A stretch of 63,223 bases of DNA, taken from contig JAAFKB010000008.1 in NCBI GenBank assembly GCA_013299055.1, forward strand, positions 1 to 63,223, read 5' to 3'. This document shows, piece after piece, positions 41,294 through 52,406 of this stretch; the stretch's first letter is position 1, and each line of letters opens with the position of its first letter. A model generated the notes under the pieces. That model had not been told where the DNA came from, ran no database searches, and saw only the letters and a list, made by a program, of their open reading frames with translations. A program made the position numbers and the translations under genes. The DNA comes from Sphaerotilus sp. GTDB taxonomy: Bacteria; Pseudomonadota; Gammaproteobacteria; Burkholderiales; Burkholderiaceae_C.

Positions 41294-42223
41294 TCAACTG
41301 CCATTGCCCCGCAGCGCCGGCGGGCCGAACTGGCGCGGCGGGCGGGCGGCGCGGGCGTAAAGCGGCGTGACCTTGGGCAGGTTGGCCTCGATGTCCTGGA
41401 TGCGCGAGCCACTGGAGGGGTGGGTGGAGAGGAACTGCGGCGGCGCGCCCTTGCTCGCCTCGGCCATCTTCTGCCACAGCGTCACGCCCGCCTGCGGGTT
41501 GTAGCCGGCCCGCGCCGCCAGCTCCATGCCGACCAGATCCGCCTCCGACTCGTCCTGGCGTCCGAACTTCAGCGTCAGCAGCTGCCCGCCGATGTCCGCC
41601 GCCGAACGCGCCAGTCCGCCCAGCCCGAAGACTGCCGCCCCCAGCTCGATCAGCCCGCTGGTGGCCGCCTGCTTGCCCATGCGCTCGCGGGCGTGTTCGC
41701 GCAGGGCGTGTGCCATCTCGTGGCCCATGATCATCGCCACCTCGTCGTCGGTGAGCTGCAGCAGCTGCAGGATGCCCACATAGAACGCGATCTTGCCGCC
41801 CGGCATGCAGAAGGCGTTCACCTCCTTGGACCCGATCAGGCTGACCTCCCACCTCCAGTCCCTGGCACGGGCGTTCCACTCGTGGGTGTAGGGGATCAGG
41901 CGGTCGGCAATGAACTGCAGGCGCCGCTGCTGCGGGTGGTTGGCAGGGGCCAGCGCGCCCTTGCCGTTGGCTTCCTGCCGGAGCTGCAGGTACTGCTGCC
42001 GGGCCGCAGCCTCGACCTGCTCGGCCGACACCAGCTTGGTGAACTTGGAGTTGCCGCCGACCTCCACACCCTCGCGGGCCAGCGCCGGGAAGGTCGCCGT
42101 GGCGGCTGCGCCCGCCAGCAGTCCGGTGAACAGGCGCCGGGCATGGAGCGGACAGCCGCAGCGACCACCGTGCAGGTCCACGCGGGTGGTGATGCGGGCG
42201 TCTTCGACAAAGGGTGCGTTCAT
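41294..42223 (-). CDS. M48-family metalloprotease, exported
   Basis: This is a 309-residue peptidase. An RR-containing signal (ARRLFTGLLAGAAATATFPA) suggests export, perhaps by Tat. The zinc-binding HExxH is in DDEVAMIMGHEMAHALREHA, and the third ligand Glu in GRQDESEADLVGMELAARAG. STHPSSGSRIQDIEANLP is the conserved C-terminal block of the LoiP/BepA-like group, which handles misfolded outer-membrane proteins in the periplasm. EVNAFCMPGGKIAFYVGIL is also typical. The ATG at 42223 was chosen; the earlier in-frame start adds a segment without signal-peptide character. Confidence 0.92.
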   Translation of the reverse strand: MNAPFVEDARITTRVDLHGGRCGCPLHARRLFTGLLAGAAATATFPALAREGVEVGGNSKFTKLVSAEQVEAAARQQYLQLRQEANGKGALAPANHPQQRRLQFIADRLIPYTHEWNARARDWRWEVSLIGSKEVNAFCMPGGKIAFYVGILQLLQLTDDEVAMIMGHEMAHALREHARERMGKQAATSGLIELGAAVFGLGGLARSAADIGGQLLTLKFGRQDESEADLVGMELAARAGYNPQAGVTLWQKMAEASKGAPPQFLSTHPSSGSRIQDIEANLPKVTPLYARAARPPRQFGPPALRGNGS

Positions 42224-42284
42224 GGCAGTGCGGCTCGCTTGTCTGGGAGAAAGGAAATCCAGTCGCTCAAGGCAGGTGCGGTCG

Positions 42285-43940
42285 TCAATCGTCAAGGGGC
42301 GCACTGGCAGGATCGACCTCCAGCGCCTGGACGGTGGCGCGCAACCGCCACAGCATCCACAACGCCGGCAGCGCCGCGACAGTGGACACGATGAAGAACG
42401 TCGGCCAGCCGATGGACTCCGCCAGCACCCCCGCCAGCGGCCCGACCCAGACCCGCCCGACCGACGCGAACGCCGACAGCAGCGCGTACTGCGTGGCCGA
42501 GAACCGCTGGCTGGTCAGGCTCATCAGGAAGGCCACGAACGCCGCCGTGCCCATGCCGCCCGAGAGATTCTCGAAGGCGATCACCATCAGCAAGCCGCCA
42601 TCCACGGGCGTCGCCTGGGCCAACCGCAGGAAGCCCCAATCGAAGGCTGGCACCAGCAACCCCGGCAGGGCGCCCTTGCCGTTGACTGCCAGCCACCAGA
42701 AGCCCAGGTTGCTCGCCATCTGCAGCACGCCGAACAGCAGCAGCGAGCGCCACAGCCCCAGCCGCATCATCAGCGCCCCGCCCAGCAGCGCCCCGCCGAT
42801 CGTCAGCCACAGCCCGATCACCTTGTTGACCACGCCGACCTCGGCCGATCCATAGGCCATCGCCTTCAGCAGGAACGGCGTCATCAGCGAGCCGGCGAAC
42901 GCATCGCCCAGCTTGTAGAGCACGATGAAGCCGAGGAACGCCCACGCCCCCGGCTGGCTGAAATAGCTTTGCAAGCCACCCAGCAGCGTGTCGAAGCGGG
43001 CCGCGCGCGCTGCCCACGCCGCCAGCGGCAAGGTCACGGCGATCCCGAGCACAAGGCCCAGCAGATCGACCCAGCGTTGCCGCAGCGGCGCCGGCAGCGT
43101 GGTGTGCTCCAGCAGCGGCTGCAGCACCGCGCTCGCCACCGACCCGAGCACCTTGTCCGTCAGCACATAGCCCGCCGCCACCGCCGCCAGCACCGCCACG
43201 AAGCCGACCAGGTCGTTGCGCGCCACGCTGTCGGGCTTCACCGTCGTCTTCAGCCGCGGCATCGCCAGCGCCGACACCACGGCCGCGCCCACCATCAGCG
43301 CCGCCATCAGCCGGTAGACCTCCGGCCACGTCCAGCCCGCGCCGCTGCCCACCGCCGCGCCCGCCGCCACGTTGGCCGGATCGGTCCAGATCAGCGCCAC
43401 GCCACCCGACAGGATCATCGCCAGCCGGTAGCCCAGCACCGCCAGCGACGACCCCAGCCCGCGCTCGGCAGCCGGCAGCACGTCGGTGCGGTAGGCGTCG
43501 ATCACGACATCCTGCGACGCCGACAGGAACGCCACCGCCACCGCCAGCAACGCAAACGCCTGCATCGAGGTCTTCGGTGACGTGTCCGCCATCAGCACCA
43601 GCACGCCCGCCAGCGCGAGCTGCGTCAGCACCAGCCAGCCCTTGCGCCGGCCGAGGAAGGGCGGATCGAACCGGTCCATCAGCGGCGCCCACAGGAACTT
43701 GAAGGTGTACGGCAGGCCGACCAGGCTCAGGAAGCCGATCGTCGCCACGTCCACCCCCTCCAGACTCAGCCACGCCTGCATCGCCTGCCCGGTGAGCGCC
43801 AGCGGCAGCCCCGAGGCGAAGCCCAGCACCAGCACCGCCGCCAGCCGCCACCAGCGCAGCAGCCACGCCGTGGCGGTGGACGGGCGGCCCGGCGGAGGAC
43901 CGGACAGCGGGGAAGCGATGGAGGACGGAGATTGGGCCAT
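42285..43940 (-). CDS. ampG: AmpG-type muropeptide transporter (MFS)
   Basis: This is a 551-residue inner-membrane MFS protein of the AmpG family that imports GlcNAc-anhydroMurNAc peptides for cell-wall recycling. The first span LAAVLVLGFASGLPLALTGQ and following QAWLSLEGVDVATIGFLSLV, KFLWAPLMDRFDPPFLGRRK, SASQDVVIDAYRTDVLPAAE and AFENLSGGMGTAAFVAFLMS are AmpG signatures. It has about 14 membrane spans, as is usual for AmpG. The ATG at 43940 follows TAGAAT by 6 bases. It is divergent from the flavin reductase gene, the two leaderless-type promoters being back to back. Confidence 0.92.
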   Translation of the reverse strand: MAQSPSSIASPLSGPPPGRPSTATAWLLRWWRLAAVLVLGFASGLPLALTGQAMQAWLSLEGVDVATIGFLSLVGLPYTFKFLWAPLMDRFDPPFLGRRKGWLVLTQLALAGVLVLMADTSPKTSMQAFALLAVAVAFLSASQDVVIDAYRTDVLPAAERGLGSSLAVLGYRLAMILSGGVALIWTDPANVAAGAAVGSGAGWTWPEVYRLMAALMVGAAVVSALAMPRLKTTVKPDSVARNDLVGFVAVLAAVAAGYVLTDKVLGSVASAVLQPLLEHTTLPAPLRQRWVDLLGLVLGIAVTLPLAAWAARAARFDTLLGGLQSYFSQPGAWAFLGFIVLYKLGDAFAGSLMTPFLLKAMAYGSAEVGVVNKVIGLWLTIGGALLGGALMMRLGLWRSLLLFGVLQMASNLGFWWLAVNGKGALPGLLVPAFDWGFLRLAQATPVDGGLLMVIAFENLSGGMGTAAFVAFLMSLTSQRFSATQYALLSAFASVGRVWVGPLAGVLAESIGWPTFFIVSTVAALPALWMLWRLRATVQALEVDPASAPLDD

Positions 43941-43946
43941 GCACCG

Positions 43947-43952
43947 ATTCTA
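43947..43952 (-). promoter_or_regulatory. -10-like TAGAAT before ampG
   Basis: TAGAAT, then CGGTGC, then the ATG at 43940 on the minus strand (spacing 6). There is no ribosome binding site. Confidence 0.55.
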
Positions 43953-43999
43953 GAAGCCGGGATTGCCGCCCCGGCGCCTCGGCACTGCGGGTATTCGCG

Positions 44000-44005
44000 G
44001 ACAAT
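44000..44005 (+). promoter_or_regulatory. -10-like GACAAT before the flavin reductase gene
   Basis: GACAAT ends 6 bases before the ATG at 44012. There is no ribosome binding site. Confidence 0.5.
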
Positions 44006-44011
44006 CGGCCC

Positions 44012-44503
44012 ATGCACGCCACCCCCTTCACCCGGCAGGACTTCCGCTCGGCACTCGGTCTGTTCGCCACCGGCGTCACCATCGTCACCGCCCGCGCCGC
44101 CGACGGCACCCCGGTGGGTCTGACCGCCAACTCCTTCAACTCGGTGTCGATGTCGCCGCCGCTGGTGCTGTGGAGCCTGTCGCTGCAAGCCGGGTCGATG
44201 GCGGCGTTTGCCAACGGCTCGCACTACGCCATCCACATCCTGGCCGCCGAACAGCGTACCCTGGCCGAACGCTTCGCCACCCGTGGCGCGGACCGCTTCG
44301 CCGGGCTGGACTGGCGCGAAGGCGCGGGGGGCGTGCCGATCATCGACGGGGCGGCGGCGGTGCTCGAATGCCAGAACCGCAGCCGCTACGAGGAAGGCGA
44401 CCACGTCATCTTCGTCGGCGAGGTCGAGCAGTGCCGCTACCGGCCGGGCGCCTCGCCGCTGATCTTCCACGGCGGGCGTTTCTACACCGAGCTGCCCATG
44501 TAG
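44012..44503 (+). CDS. Flavin reductase-like domain protein
   Basis: This is a 163-residue protein with the split-barrel FMN-binding fold of short-chain flavin reductases. FRSALGLFATGVTIVTARAA, GLTANSFNSVSMSPPLVLWS, AIHILAAEQRTLAERFATRG and DHVIFVGEVEQCRY are family signatures. Members use NAD(P)H to supply reduced FMN or FAD to partner monooxygenases. No partner oxygenase is adjacent. It lies 82 bp upstream of trxC in the same direction, with a strong inverted repeat between. Confidence 0.92.
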   Translation: MHATPFTRQDFRSALGLFATGVTIVTARAADGTPVGLTANSFNSVSMSPPLVLWSLSLQAGSMAAFANGSHYAIHILAAEQRTLAERFATRGADRFAGLDWREGAGGVPIIDGAAAVLECQNRSRYEEGDHVIFVGEVEQCRYRPGASPLIFHGGRFYTELPM

Positions 44504-44530
44504 CCTTGAAAGCCGCCGGGGCGGCGCCAA

Positions 44531-44566
44531 GTGTCGTTGCATACCATCCACCGTATGCAACGACAC
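44531..44566. promoter_or_regulatory. Perfect 14-bp inverted repeat upstream of trxC
   Basis: GTGTCGTTGCATAC (44531-44544) and its exact reverse complement GTATGCAACGACAC (44553-44566) flank the 8-bp loop CATCCACC. The right arm ends 19 bases before the trxC ATG. There is no T-run, so a simple terminator is unlikely. It may be an operator, or an mRNA hairpin near the ribosome binding site. I do not recognise it as an OxyR or other known site. Confidence 0.75.
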
Positions 44567-44585
44567 GCAAGAAAGAGGCTCCTCG

Positions 44586-45011
44586 ATGCACATCGCCTGC
44601 CCCCACTGCCTGGCCGTCAACCGCGTCCCTGACGAGCGCCTGCGCGACGATCCCACCTGCGGTCGCTGCGGCCAGCCTGTGCTGGCGGGCGCACCGGTCG
44701 AGCTGAGCGACCAGACGCTGACCTCCTTCGCCACCCGGACCGAGCTGCCGGTCGTGGTCGATTTCTGGGCGCCGTGGTGCGGACCGTGCCGGCAGATGGC
44801 ACCACAATTCCAGGCGGCAGCCGGGCAGCTGAAAGGCCGCGTGGTCTTCGCCAAGGTCAACAGCGACGACAGCCCGGCCGCCTCCAGCCAGCACGCCATC
44901 CGCAGCATCCCGACGATGGTGCTGCTGCGCGGCGGGCGCGAGGTGGCGCGCCAGAGTGGCGCGATGGGAGCCGGGCAGATCGTGCAGTGGGTCCAGTCCC
45001 ACGGCGTCTGA
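44586..45011 (+). CDS. trxC: Thioredoxin 2 (zinc-ribbon thioredoxin)
   Basis: This is a 141-residue cytosolic thiol-disulfide reductase. An N-terminal zinc ribbon has two CxxC pairs (IACPHCLAVN and DPTCGRCGQPV), as in TrxC. The thioredoxin fold follows with the active site VVDFWAPWCGPCRQMAPQFQ and the cis-Pro loop SIPTMVLLRGG. TrxC is usually induced by oxidative stress. A perfect 14-bp dyad lies directly upstream, and an AAGAGG-like ribosome binding site precedes the ATG. Confidence 0.95.
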   Translation: MHIACPHCLAVNRVPDERLRDDPTCGRCGQPVLAGAPVELSDQTLTSFATRTELPVVVDFWAPWCGPCRQMAPQFQAAAGQLKGRVVFAKVNSDDSPAASSQHAIRSIPTMVLLRGGREVARQSGAMGAGQIVQWVQSHGV

Positions 45012-45119
45012 ACCAGCACCACGCGGTACCGGGTGTGCCAACAGTTGCCGGATTTATCAGATTACAGTTTTGGCACTATTCACGCCCCTGATTTGAGGGC
45101 GCTAGGATGCGGGCTGGAT

Positions 45120-45155
45120 AGCGGTTATTGCCTTGACAGATGGCAATAACCCGCT
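45120..45155. terminator. Hairpin downstream of trxC, possible terminator
   Basis: AGCGG-TTATTGCC pairs with GGCAATAA-CCCGCT around the 9-base loop TTGACAGAT: a 13-bp stem with one bulged base. It lies 110 bases after the trxC stop. Only CTTT follows, so Rho-independent termination would be weak. It could instead be a remnant of a small mobile or regulatory element. Confidence 0.4.
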
Positions 45156-45207
45156 TTGACCCACCCAGGGCGGTTGAATTATTCACGCCTATTACAACAA
45201 TAAATTC

Positions 45208-45525
45208 ATGTCACGCAAGCCAACCCCCCTCAAATGCGGGGGTGATACTCCGATGCTGCCGCCAGTGGCCGTGCGGCGCAAACTCGGCAAGGTGCCGCCG
45301 AAGGCGCCCAGCCTGCTGGGTAGCCGCTCAGTGACGTGCAGCCTGTGCCAGCGTGGCGTGTTCGCCAACCTGCTGCTGGCGCACAAGCAGGAAGCCCACG
45401 GCGACGCCATCTACAGCCGCACCACCACCGGGCGGCCGCGGAACATCTGGTTCGGCCCACCGCCAGTGGCGCAGGCGCCGATCTGGCGGCGGCCGGCGGC
45501 GTTGCGGCCAGTGTTCAGTCGGTAG
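45208..45525 (+). CDS. Small protein with C2H2-like zinc finger motif
   Basis: This is a 105-residue protein I do not recognise. Cys44 and Cys47 followed by His59 and His64 (CSLC, then LAHKQEAH) give a C-x2-C-x11-H-x4-H pattern like a C2H2 zinc finger. The ends are basic and Pro-rich (RKLGKVPPKAPSLLG, IWRRPAALRPVFSR). Codon third positions are strongly G/C, which argues for a real gene. No ribosome binding site precedes the ATG, and the upstream 50 bases are unusually AT-rich. It may bind nucleic acid. Confidence 0.6.
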   Translation: MSRKPTPLKCGGDTPMLPPVAVRRKLGKVPPKAPSLLGSRSVTCSLCQRGVFANLLLAHKQEAHGDAIYSRTTTGRPRNIWFGPPPVAQAPIWRRPAALRPVFSR

Positions 45526-45550
45526 ACGACACGACGGTCTGGGGGCGGAG

Positions 45551-45727
45551 TCAAGTCTGAAGTGCAACGTTCTTGCCAGCAGCTCCCCAAGGCTTCCAGG
45601 TATTGACCAGCAAATAAATGCCAACCAGTGTCCCGACGGGGAAACCAAAGAGCATCAAGACGGACAGCGCAATCGACGCCTTTCCCCCCAGGGCTTGTCG
45701 TTCTTGCACGCCACCCAGTCTAGACAT
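45551..45727 (-). CDS. Small single-span membrane protein (58 aa)
   Basis: This frame reads MSRLGGVQERQALGGKASIA at the N-terminus, then one membrane span around LSVLMLFGFPVGTLVGIYLL, and ends WKPWGAAGKNVALQT. The motif FPVGTLVGIYLLVNTW resembles the end of widespread small DUF membrane proteins (IPxGTxxGIYxLW), so it could be a complete small protein or the tail of a decayed one. Codon use is less GC-biased than in neighbours. TCTAGACATCTAGA overlaps the start codon. No clear ribosome binding site is seen beyond a GGTGG-rich stretch. Confidence 0.5.
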   Translation of the reverse strand: MSRLGGVQERQALGGKASIALSVLMLFGFPVGTLVGIYLLVNTWKPWGAAGKNVALQT

Positions 45728-46004
45728 CTAGACACCACCCCCACCAACTGCCCACCACGTCACGCCATCACGCCATAAACGAAAAATTGCGTGAATTTTT
45801 CATACAATTCGAGAATACGACCCCGCACAGCCCAGCACGACGCATCCGGCACCCTTCTGAGGGGTCCAGCCGCCCACTTCAGCGACAGCCACACGGAAAA
45901 CGACCGGAATCGGGCATGCCCCAGAAACGTGCATGGGTACCACGTCAGGTCTCCCGTATCCTTGCCGGCTGTTTTTCCATGGATGCGCGTATTTCGCTTT
46001 GAAG
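45728..46004. other. Intergenic region upstream of the hybrid kinase
   Basis: This is a 277-bp gap between the small membrane gene and the hybrid kinase. It holds an AT-rich palindrome (45781-45801) and otherwise no gene I can support. Frames crossing it are shadows of the kinase or lack coding character. Promoters for both flanking genes should lie here. Confidence 0.6.
45781..45801. promoter_or_regulatory. AT-rich palindrome GAAAAATT-N5-AATTTTTC
   Basis: This is a perfect 8+8 inverted repeat with loop GCGTG in an otherwise very GC-rich chromosome. It lies between the divergent small membrane gene (start 45727) and the kinase gene (start 46005). It could be an operator or, as RNA, a weak hairpin. 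Confidence 0.5.
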
Positions 46005-49273
<3,269 letters not shown>

Positions 49274-49277
<4 letters not shown>

Positions 49278-51115
49278 GCCACCCCCTGCCCCGCCTGCTC
49301 ATCGTCGATGACACGCCGCAGAACCTCGATGTGCTGCAGGCCATCCTGTCGGAGCTCGACGCCGACCTGCTCATCGCCACCCATGGCGCCCGTGCCCTGG
49401 ACCTCGCGCAGCGGCTGCAGCCGGACCTGATCCTGCTCGACGTGATGATGCCGGGCATGGACGGCTTCGAGGTCTGCACCCGGCTCAAGGCCGATCCGCG
49501 CACGGCGGACATCCCCGTCATCTTCTGCACCGCGCGCGTGGACGACGTGGCCCGCGGGTTTGCCGTCGGCGGCACGGACTACCTCACCAAGCCGGTCCAG
49601 CCCGACGAGGTACGCGCCCGTGTCCACCACCAGCTGGAGCGGCGCGCCCTGCTGCGCGAGCTGCGCCACCTCAACCGCGCCCTCGAAGACAAGGTCCGCG
49701 AGCGCACCGCCGAGCTGACCCTGGCCAACCAGCAGCTGCGCCACGAGATCCACGAGCGCCGCTACATGCAGGACCGGCTGGCCTACCTCGCCAGCCACGA
49801 CTTCGTGACCCGGCTGCACAACCGTGGCGCGCTGGACGCCCACGTCTCGCAGCTGCTCGCCCGCCTGCAGCGCCAGCCGGAGCCGGCTGGCCCGGCGGTG
49901 ATGCTGCTGATCGACATCGACCAGTTCCGCCTCGTCAACGAGAGCTGCGGCTGCATCGCCGGCGACGAGCTGCTGCGCCAGTTCGCCGACCTGCTGGGCG
50001 GACTGCTGCGGCGAGGCGACTTCCTGGCGCGGCTCGGCGGCGACCAGTTCGCCGTCGTCAGCGAAGAAGCGGACCTGGGCGCAGGGCTGGCGCGGCAGCT
50101 GCTGGCCATGCTGCAGGACTGGTCCTTCGTCTGGCAGGAGCGCCGCTTCACGCTGGCGGCCACCATCGCCATCGTGCCGCTGGACCGCGATCTGGTGTCC
50201 TTCGACCAGCTCATGCAGATGGCCGACGAGACCGTGTTCCTGGCCAAGCGCGATGGCCGGGGGCATGTGCGCCAGTACACGGCCAGCCACGTCGGCGAAC
50301 CGTCCCAGCGCGAGACCACCAACTGGGCGCTGGTGCTGCTCGACGCGCTGCGCCACCAGCGCCTGCGCATCTACTTCCAGCGCCTGCAGTCGCTCGAACA
50401 GGGCGGACCGCTGCGGGTGGAGGCGCTGGTGCGGCTGTGGGACGCCCAGCGCGGCGAGCTGATCGCCCCGACGCAGTTCATCGCGCTGGCCGAACGCTTC
50501 CACCTCGTCGGCGAGATCGACCGCTGGATGCTGGGTGAGGTGCTGACGCTGATCGGCCGCCACCCCGAACTCCAGCAGCAGCTCGGCCAGGTGACGCTCA
50601 ACCTCTCGGCCGTCTCCATGCGCCAGCCGGGTCTGGCGCAGCAGATGCTGACGATGATCGCGCAGCACGGCGTGCGGGCCGACCTGCTGTGCTTCGAGAT
50701 CACCGAGACGCAGGCGATCGGCAACCTCGCCCAGGCGCGCGAGTTCATGCAGACGCTGCACGACGCGGGCTGCCACTTCTCGCTGGACGACTTCGGTTCG
50801 GGCTATGCCTCGTTCGCCTACCTGCGCGAGCTGCCCTTCGACACGCTCAAGATAGACGGTCTGTTCGTGCGCGACATGCACACCGAGCCGGCGCACCGGG
50901 CCATGGTGCGCTCGATGGTGGACATGGCGCGGCTGCTGGACAAGCCGGTGGTGGCGGAGTTCGTGGAGACCGCGGCGGTGGCGCAGCTGCTGGCGGAGCT
51001 GGGCGTGCAATGGGGCCAGGGCTACTACTTCCACCAGCCTGAGCCGCTCACCTTCGACGCACTGCAGCAGCAAGTCCGGCAGGCACGACAGCCCCGCCCC
51101 GTGGTCTGGCACTGA
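49274..51115 (+). CDS. REC-GGDEF-EAL response regulator (likely c-di-GMP phosphodiesterase)
   Basis: This is a 613-residue protein. The receiver (residues 1-120) has LLIVDDTPQNLDVLQ, LILLDVMMPGMDGFEV with phospho-Asp56, and YLTKPV. A coiled coil (ERRALLRELRHLNRALEDK) leads to a GGDEF domain whose active loop reads RLGGDQF, so cyclase activity is doubtful. The EAL domain looks complete: RVEALVRLWD, LNLSAVS, FEITETQAIG, LDDFGSGYASFAYL, FDTLKIDGLF and GQGYYFHQPEP. Net activity should be hydrolysis of cyclic di-GMP. The GTG start overlaps the kinase stop (GTGA), giving a coupled kinase/regulator pair. Confidence 0.9.
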
Positions 51116-51183
51116 CACCCGCACCGCCGAGATTGACCCGCATCAAGCCCGACAGACACCGCGTCGGTGCATGATCGGACCAT

Positions 51184-51534
51184 ATGTCTTTGACCCGCAG
51201 CCCCATCTGGATGCAGCTGGCCCCCAGCGGCCTGCCCCACACACCACCGCCGCCGCCGCTCTGGATCGGCGAGCCGGAACTGGTGAACAAGGTGGTCCAG
51301 GCACTGCGCGGCGTCCACGAAACCCAGGGCGGCCCGGACATCATCCGCAGCGGCCGGGTGCGCTCGCTGGAGATCACGCCGGACGAGGCGGTGCTGACCC
51401 TGCACCTCGGCGGCGGTCATTGCGGCAGTGCGCAGGTACTGGCCGAACTGGCCTTCGACGTGCTGCGGGCGCAGCTACCCGACACCGACCTCTATCTGCG
51501 CCACGAGCACTCGGGGGGCTGTCCGGGCAGCTGA
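51184..51534 (+). CDS. DUF59/MIP18-like small protein
   Basis: This is a 116-residue protein whose core (LVNKVVQALRGVHETQGGPD, IRSGRVRSLEITPDEAVLTL, HCGSAQVLAELAFDVLRAQL) resembles the DUF59/MIP18 fold used in iron-sulfur cluster assembly (SufT, Mrp N-terminus) or phenylacetate oxygenase assembly. Single Cys residues in GGGHCGSA and GGCPGS could bind metal. The similarity is weak and the role uncertain. It is convergent with the SDR gene (17 bp gap). Confidence 0.55.
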   Translation: MSLTRSPIWMQLAPSGLPHTPPPPPLWIGEPELVNKVVQALRGVHETQGGPDIIRSGRVRSLEITPDEAVLTLHLGGGHCGSAQVLAELAFDVLRAQLPDTDLYLRHEHSGGCPGS

Positions 51535-51551
51535 GCCGAGACGACGCCGGT

Positions 51552-52331
51552 TCAGCCGCGCCCGACGTAGGGCATCGTCGTGGCCATCACCGTCATGGTG
51601 AGCACATTGGCCGACAGCGGCAGGTTCGCCATGTGCAGCACCGCGTCGGCTGCGTGCTGCACGTCCATCACCGGCTCGGTGCGCAGCTCGCCGTCGGCCT
51701 GCAGCGTGCCGGCGCGCATCTTCACGGTCATGTCGGAGGCGGCATTGCCAATGTCGAGCTGGCCGACGGCGATGTTCCAGCGGCGGCCGTCGAGCGAAGC
51801 CGCCTTGGTCAGGCCAGTGATCGCGTGCTTGGTGGCCGTGTAGCCGATCGCCCAGGGACGGGGGACGTGGGCCGAGATCGAGCCGTTGTTGATGATGCGC
51901 CCGCCCTGCGGCGACTGCGACTTCATCAGGCGGAACGCTGCGCGGGTGCACAGGAAGGCGCCGGTCAGGTTGGTGTTGACCGAGAGGTTCCAGTTCTCCA
52001 GCGTCACGTCCTCGACCGGCGCGGCCGGGGTGAACAGGCCGGCGTTGTTGAACAGCATGTCCAGGCGGCCGAAGCGCGTGCGCACCGCCTCGAACAGCGC
52101 GGTGACGGAAGCCTCGTCGGTCACGTCGGCGGCGATGGCCAGCGTGCGGACGGCGAGGTCATCGCCCGGCTGCGCGGCCTGCGCTTCGGCGATCACGCCG
52201 TTCAGGCGGTCGAGGCGGCGGCCCGTCAGCACCACGCACCAGCCGGCGCGCAGCAGGGTCAGGGTGGTGGCGCGGCCGATGCCGCTGCCGGCGCCGGTGA
52301 CCAGCGCGATGCGGGAAGGAAGTTCGCTCAT
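51552..52331 (-). CDS. Short-chain dehydrogenase/reductase
   Basis: This is a 259-residue classical SDR. The cofactor motif is [20 protein letters not shown], with an Arg pair after strand 2 (LTGRRLDRL) that favours NADP(H). LFNNAGLF is the NNAG motif. Catalytic residues are Ser in [10 protein letters not shown] and Tyr-Lys in [15 protein letters not shown]. The substrate is unknown. The ATG has a GAGGAG site. It lies 75 bp downstream of pbpC in the same direction but probably has its own promoter. Confidence 0.92.
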   Translation of the reverse strand: MSELPSRIALVTGAGSGIGRATTLTLLRAGWCVVLTGRRLDRLNGVIAEAQAAQPGDDLAVRTLAIAADVTDEASVTALFEAVRTRFGRLDMLFNNAGLFTPAAPVEDVTLENWNLSVNTNLTGAFLCTRAAFRLMKSQSPQGGRIINNGSISAHVPRPWAIGYTATKHAITGLTKAASLDGRRWNIAVGQLDIGNAASDMTVKMRAGTLQADGELRTEPVMDVQHAADAVLHMANLPLSANVLTMTVMATTMPYVGRG

Positions 52332-52406
52332 GGGGTTGTCTCCTCGGTCAGATGATCGGTGATCAGTCCGCCAGTGCAGGACTGCAGGCCGGTCAGCATA
52401 CCCAGA

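Noticed and set aside
44531..44566. The trxC-upstream dyad as a Rho-independent terminator for the flavin reductase gene
   Set aside because: The right arm is followed by GCAAGAAAG with no T-run on either strand.
45120..45155. Possible integron attC site
   Set aside because: attC sites run RYYYAAC...GTTRRRY. This hairpin has the ends reversed (GTTATTG...CAATAAC), and no integrase or cassette array is present.
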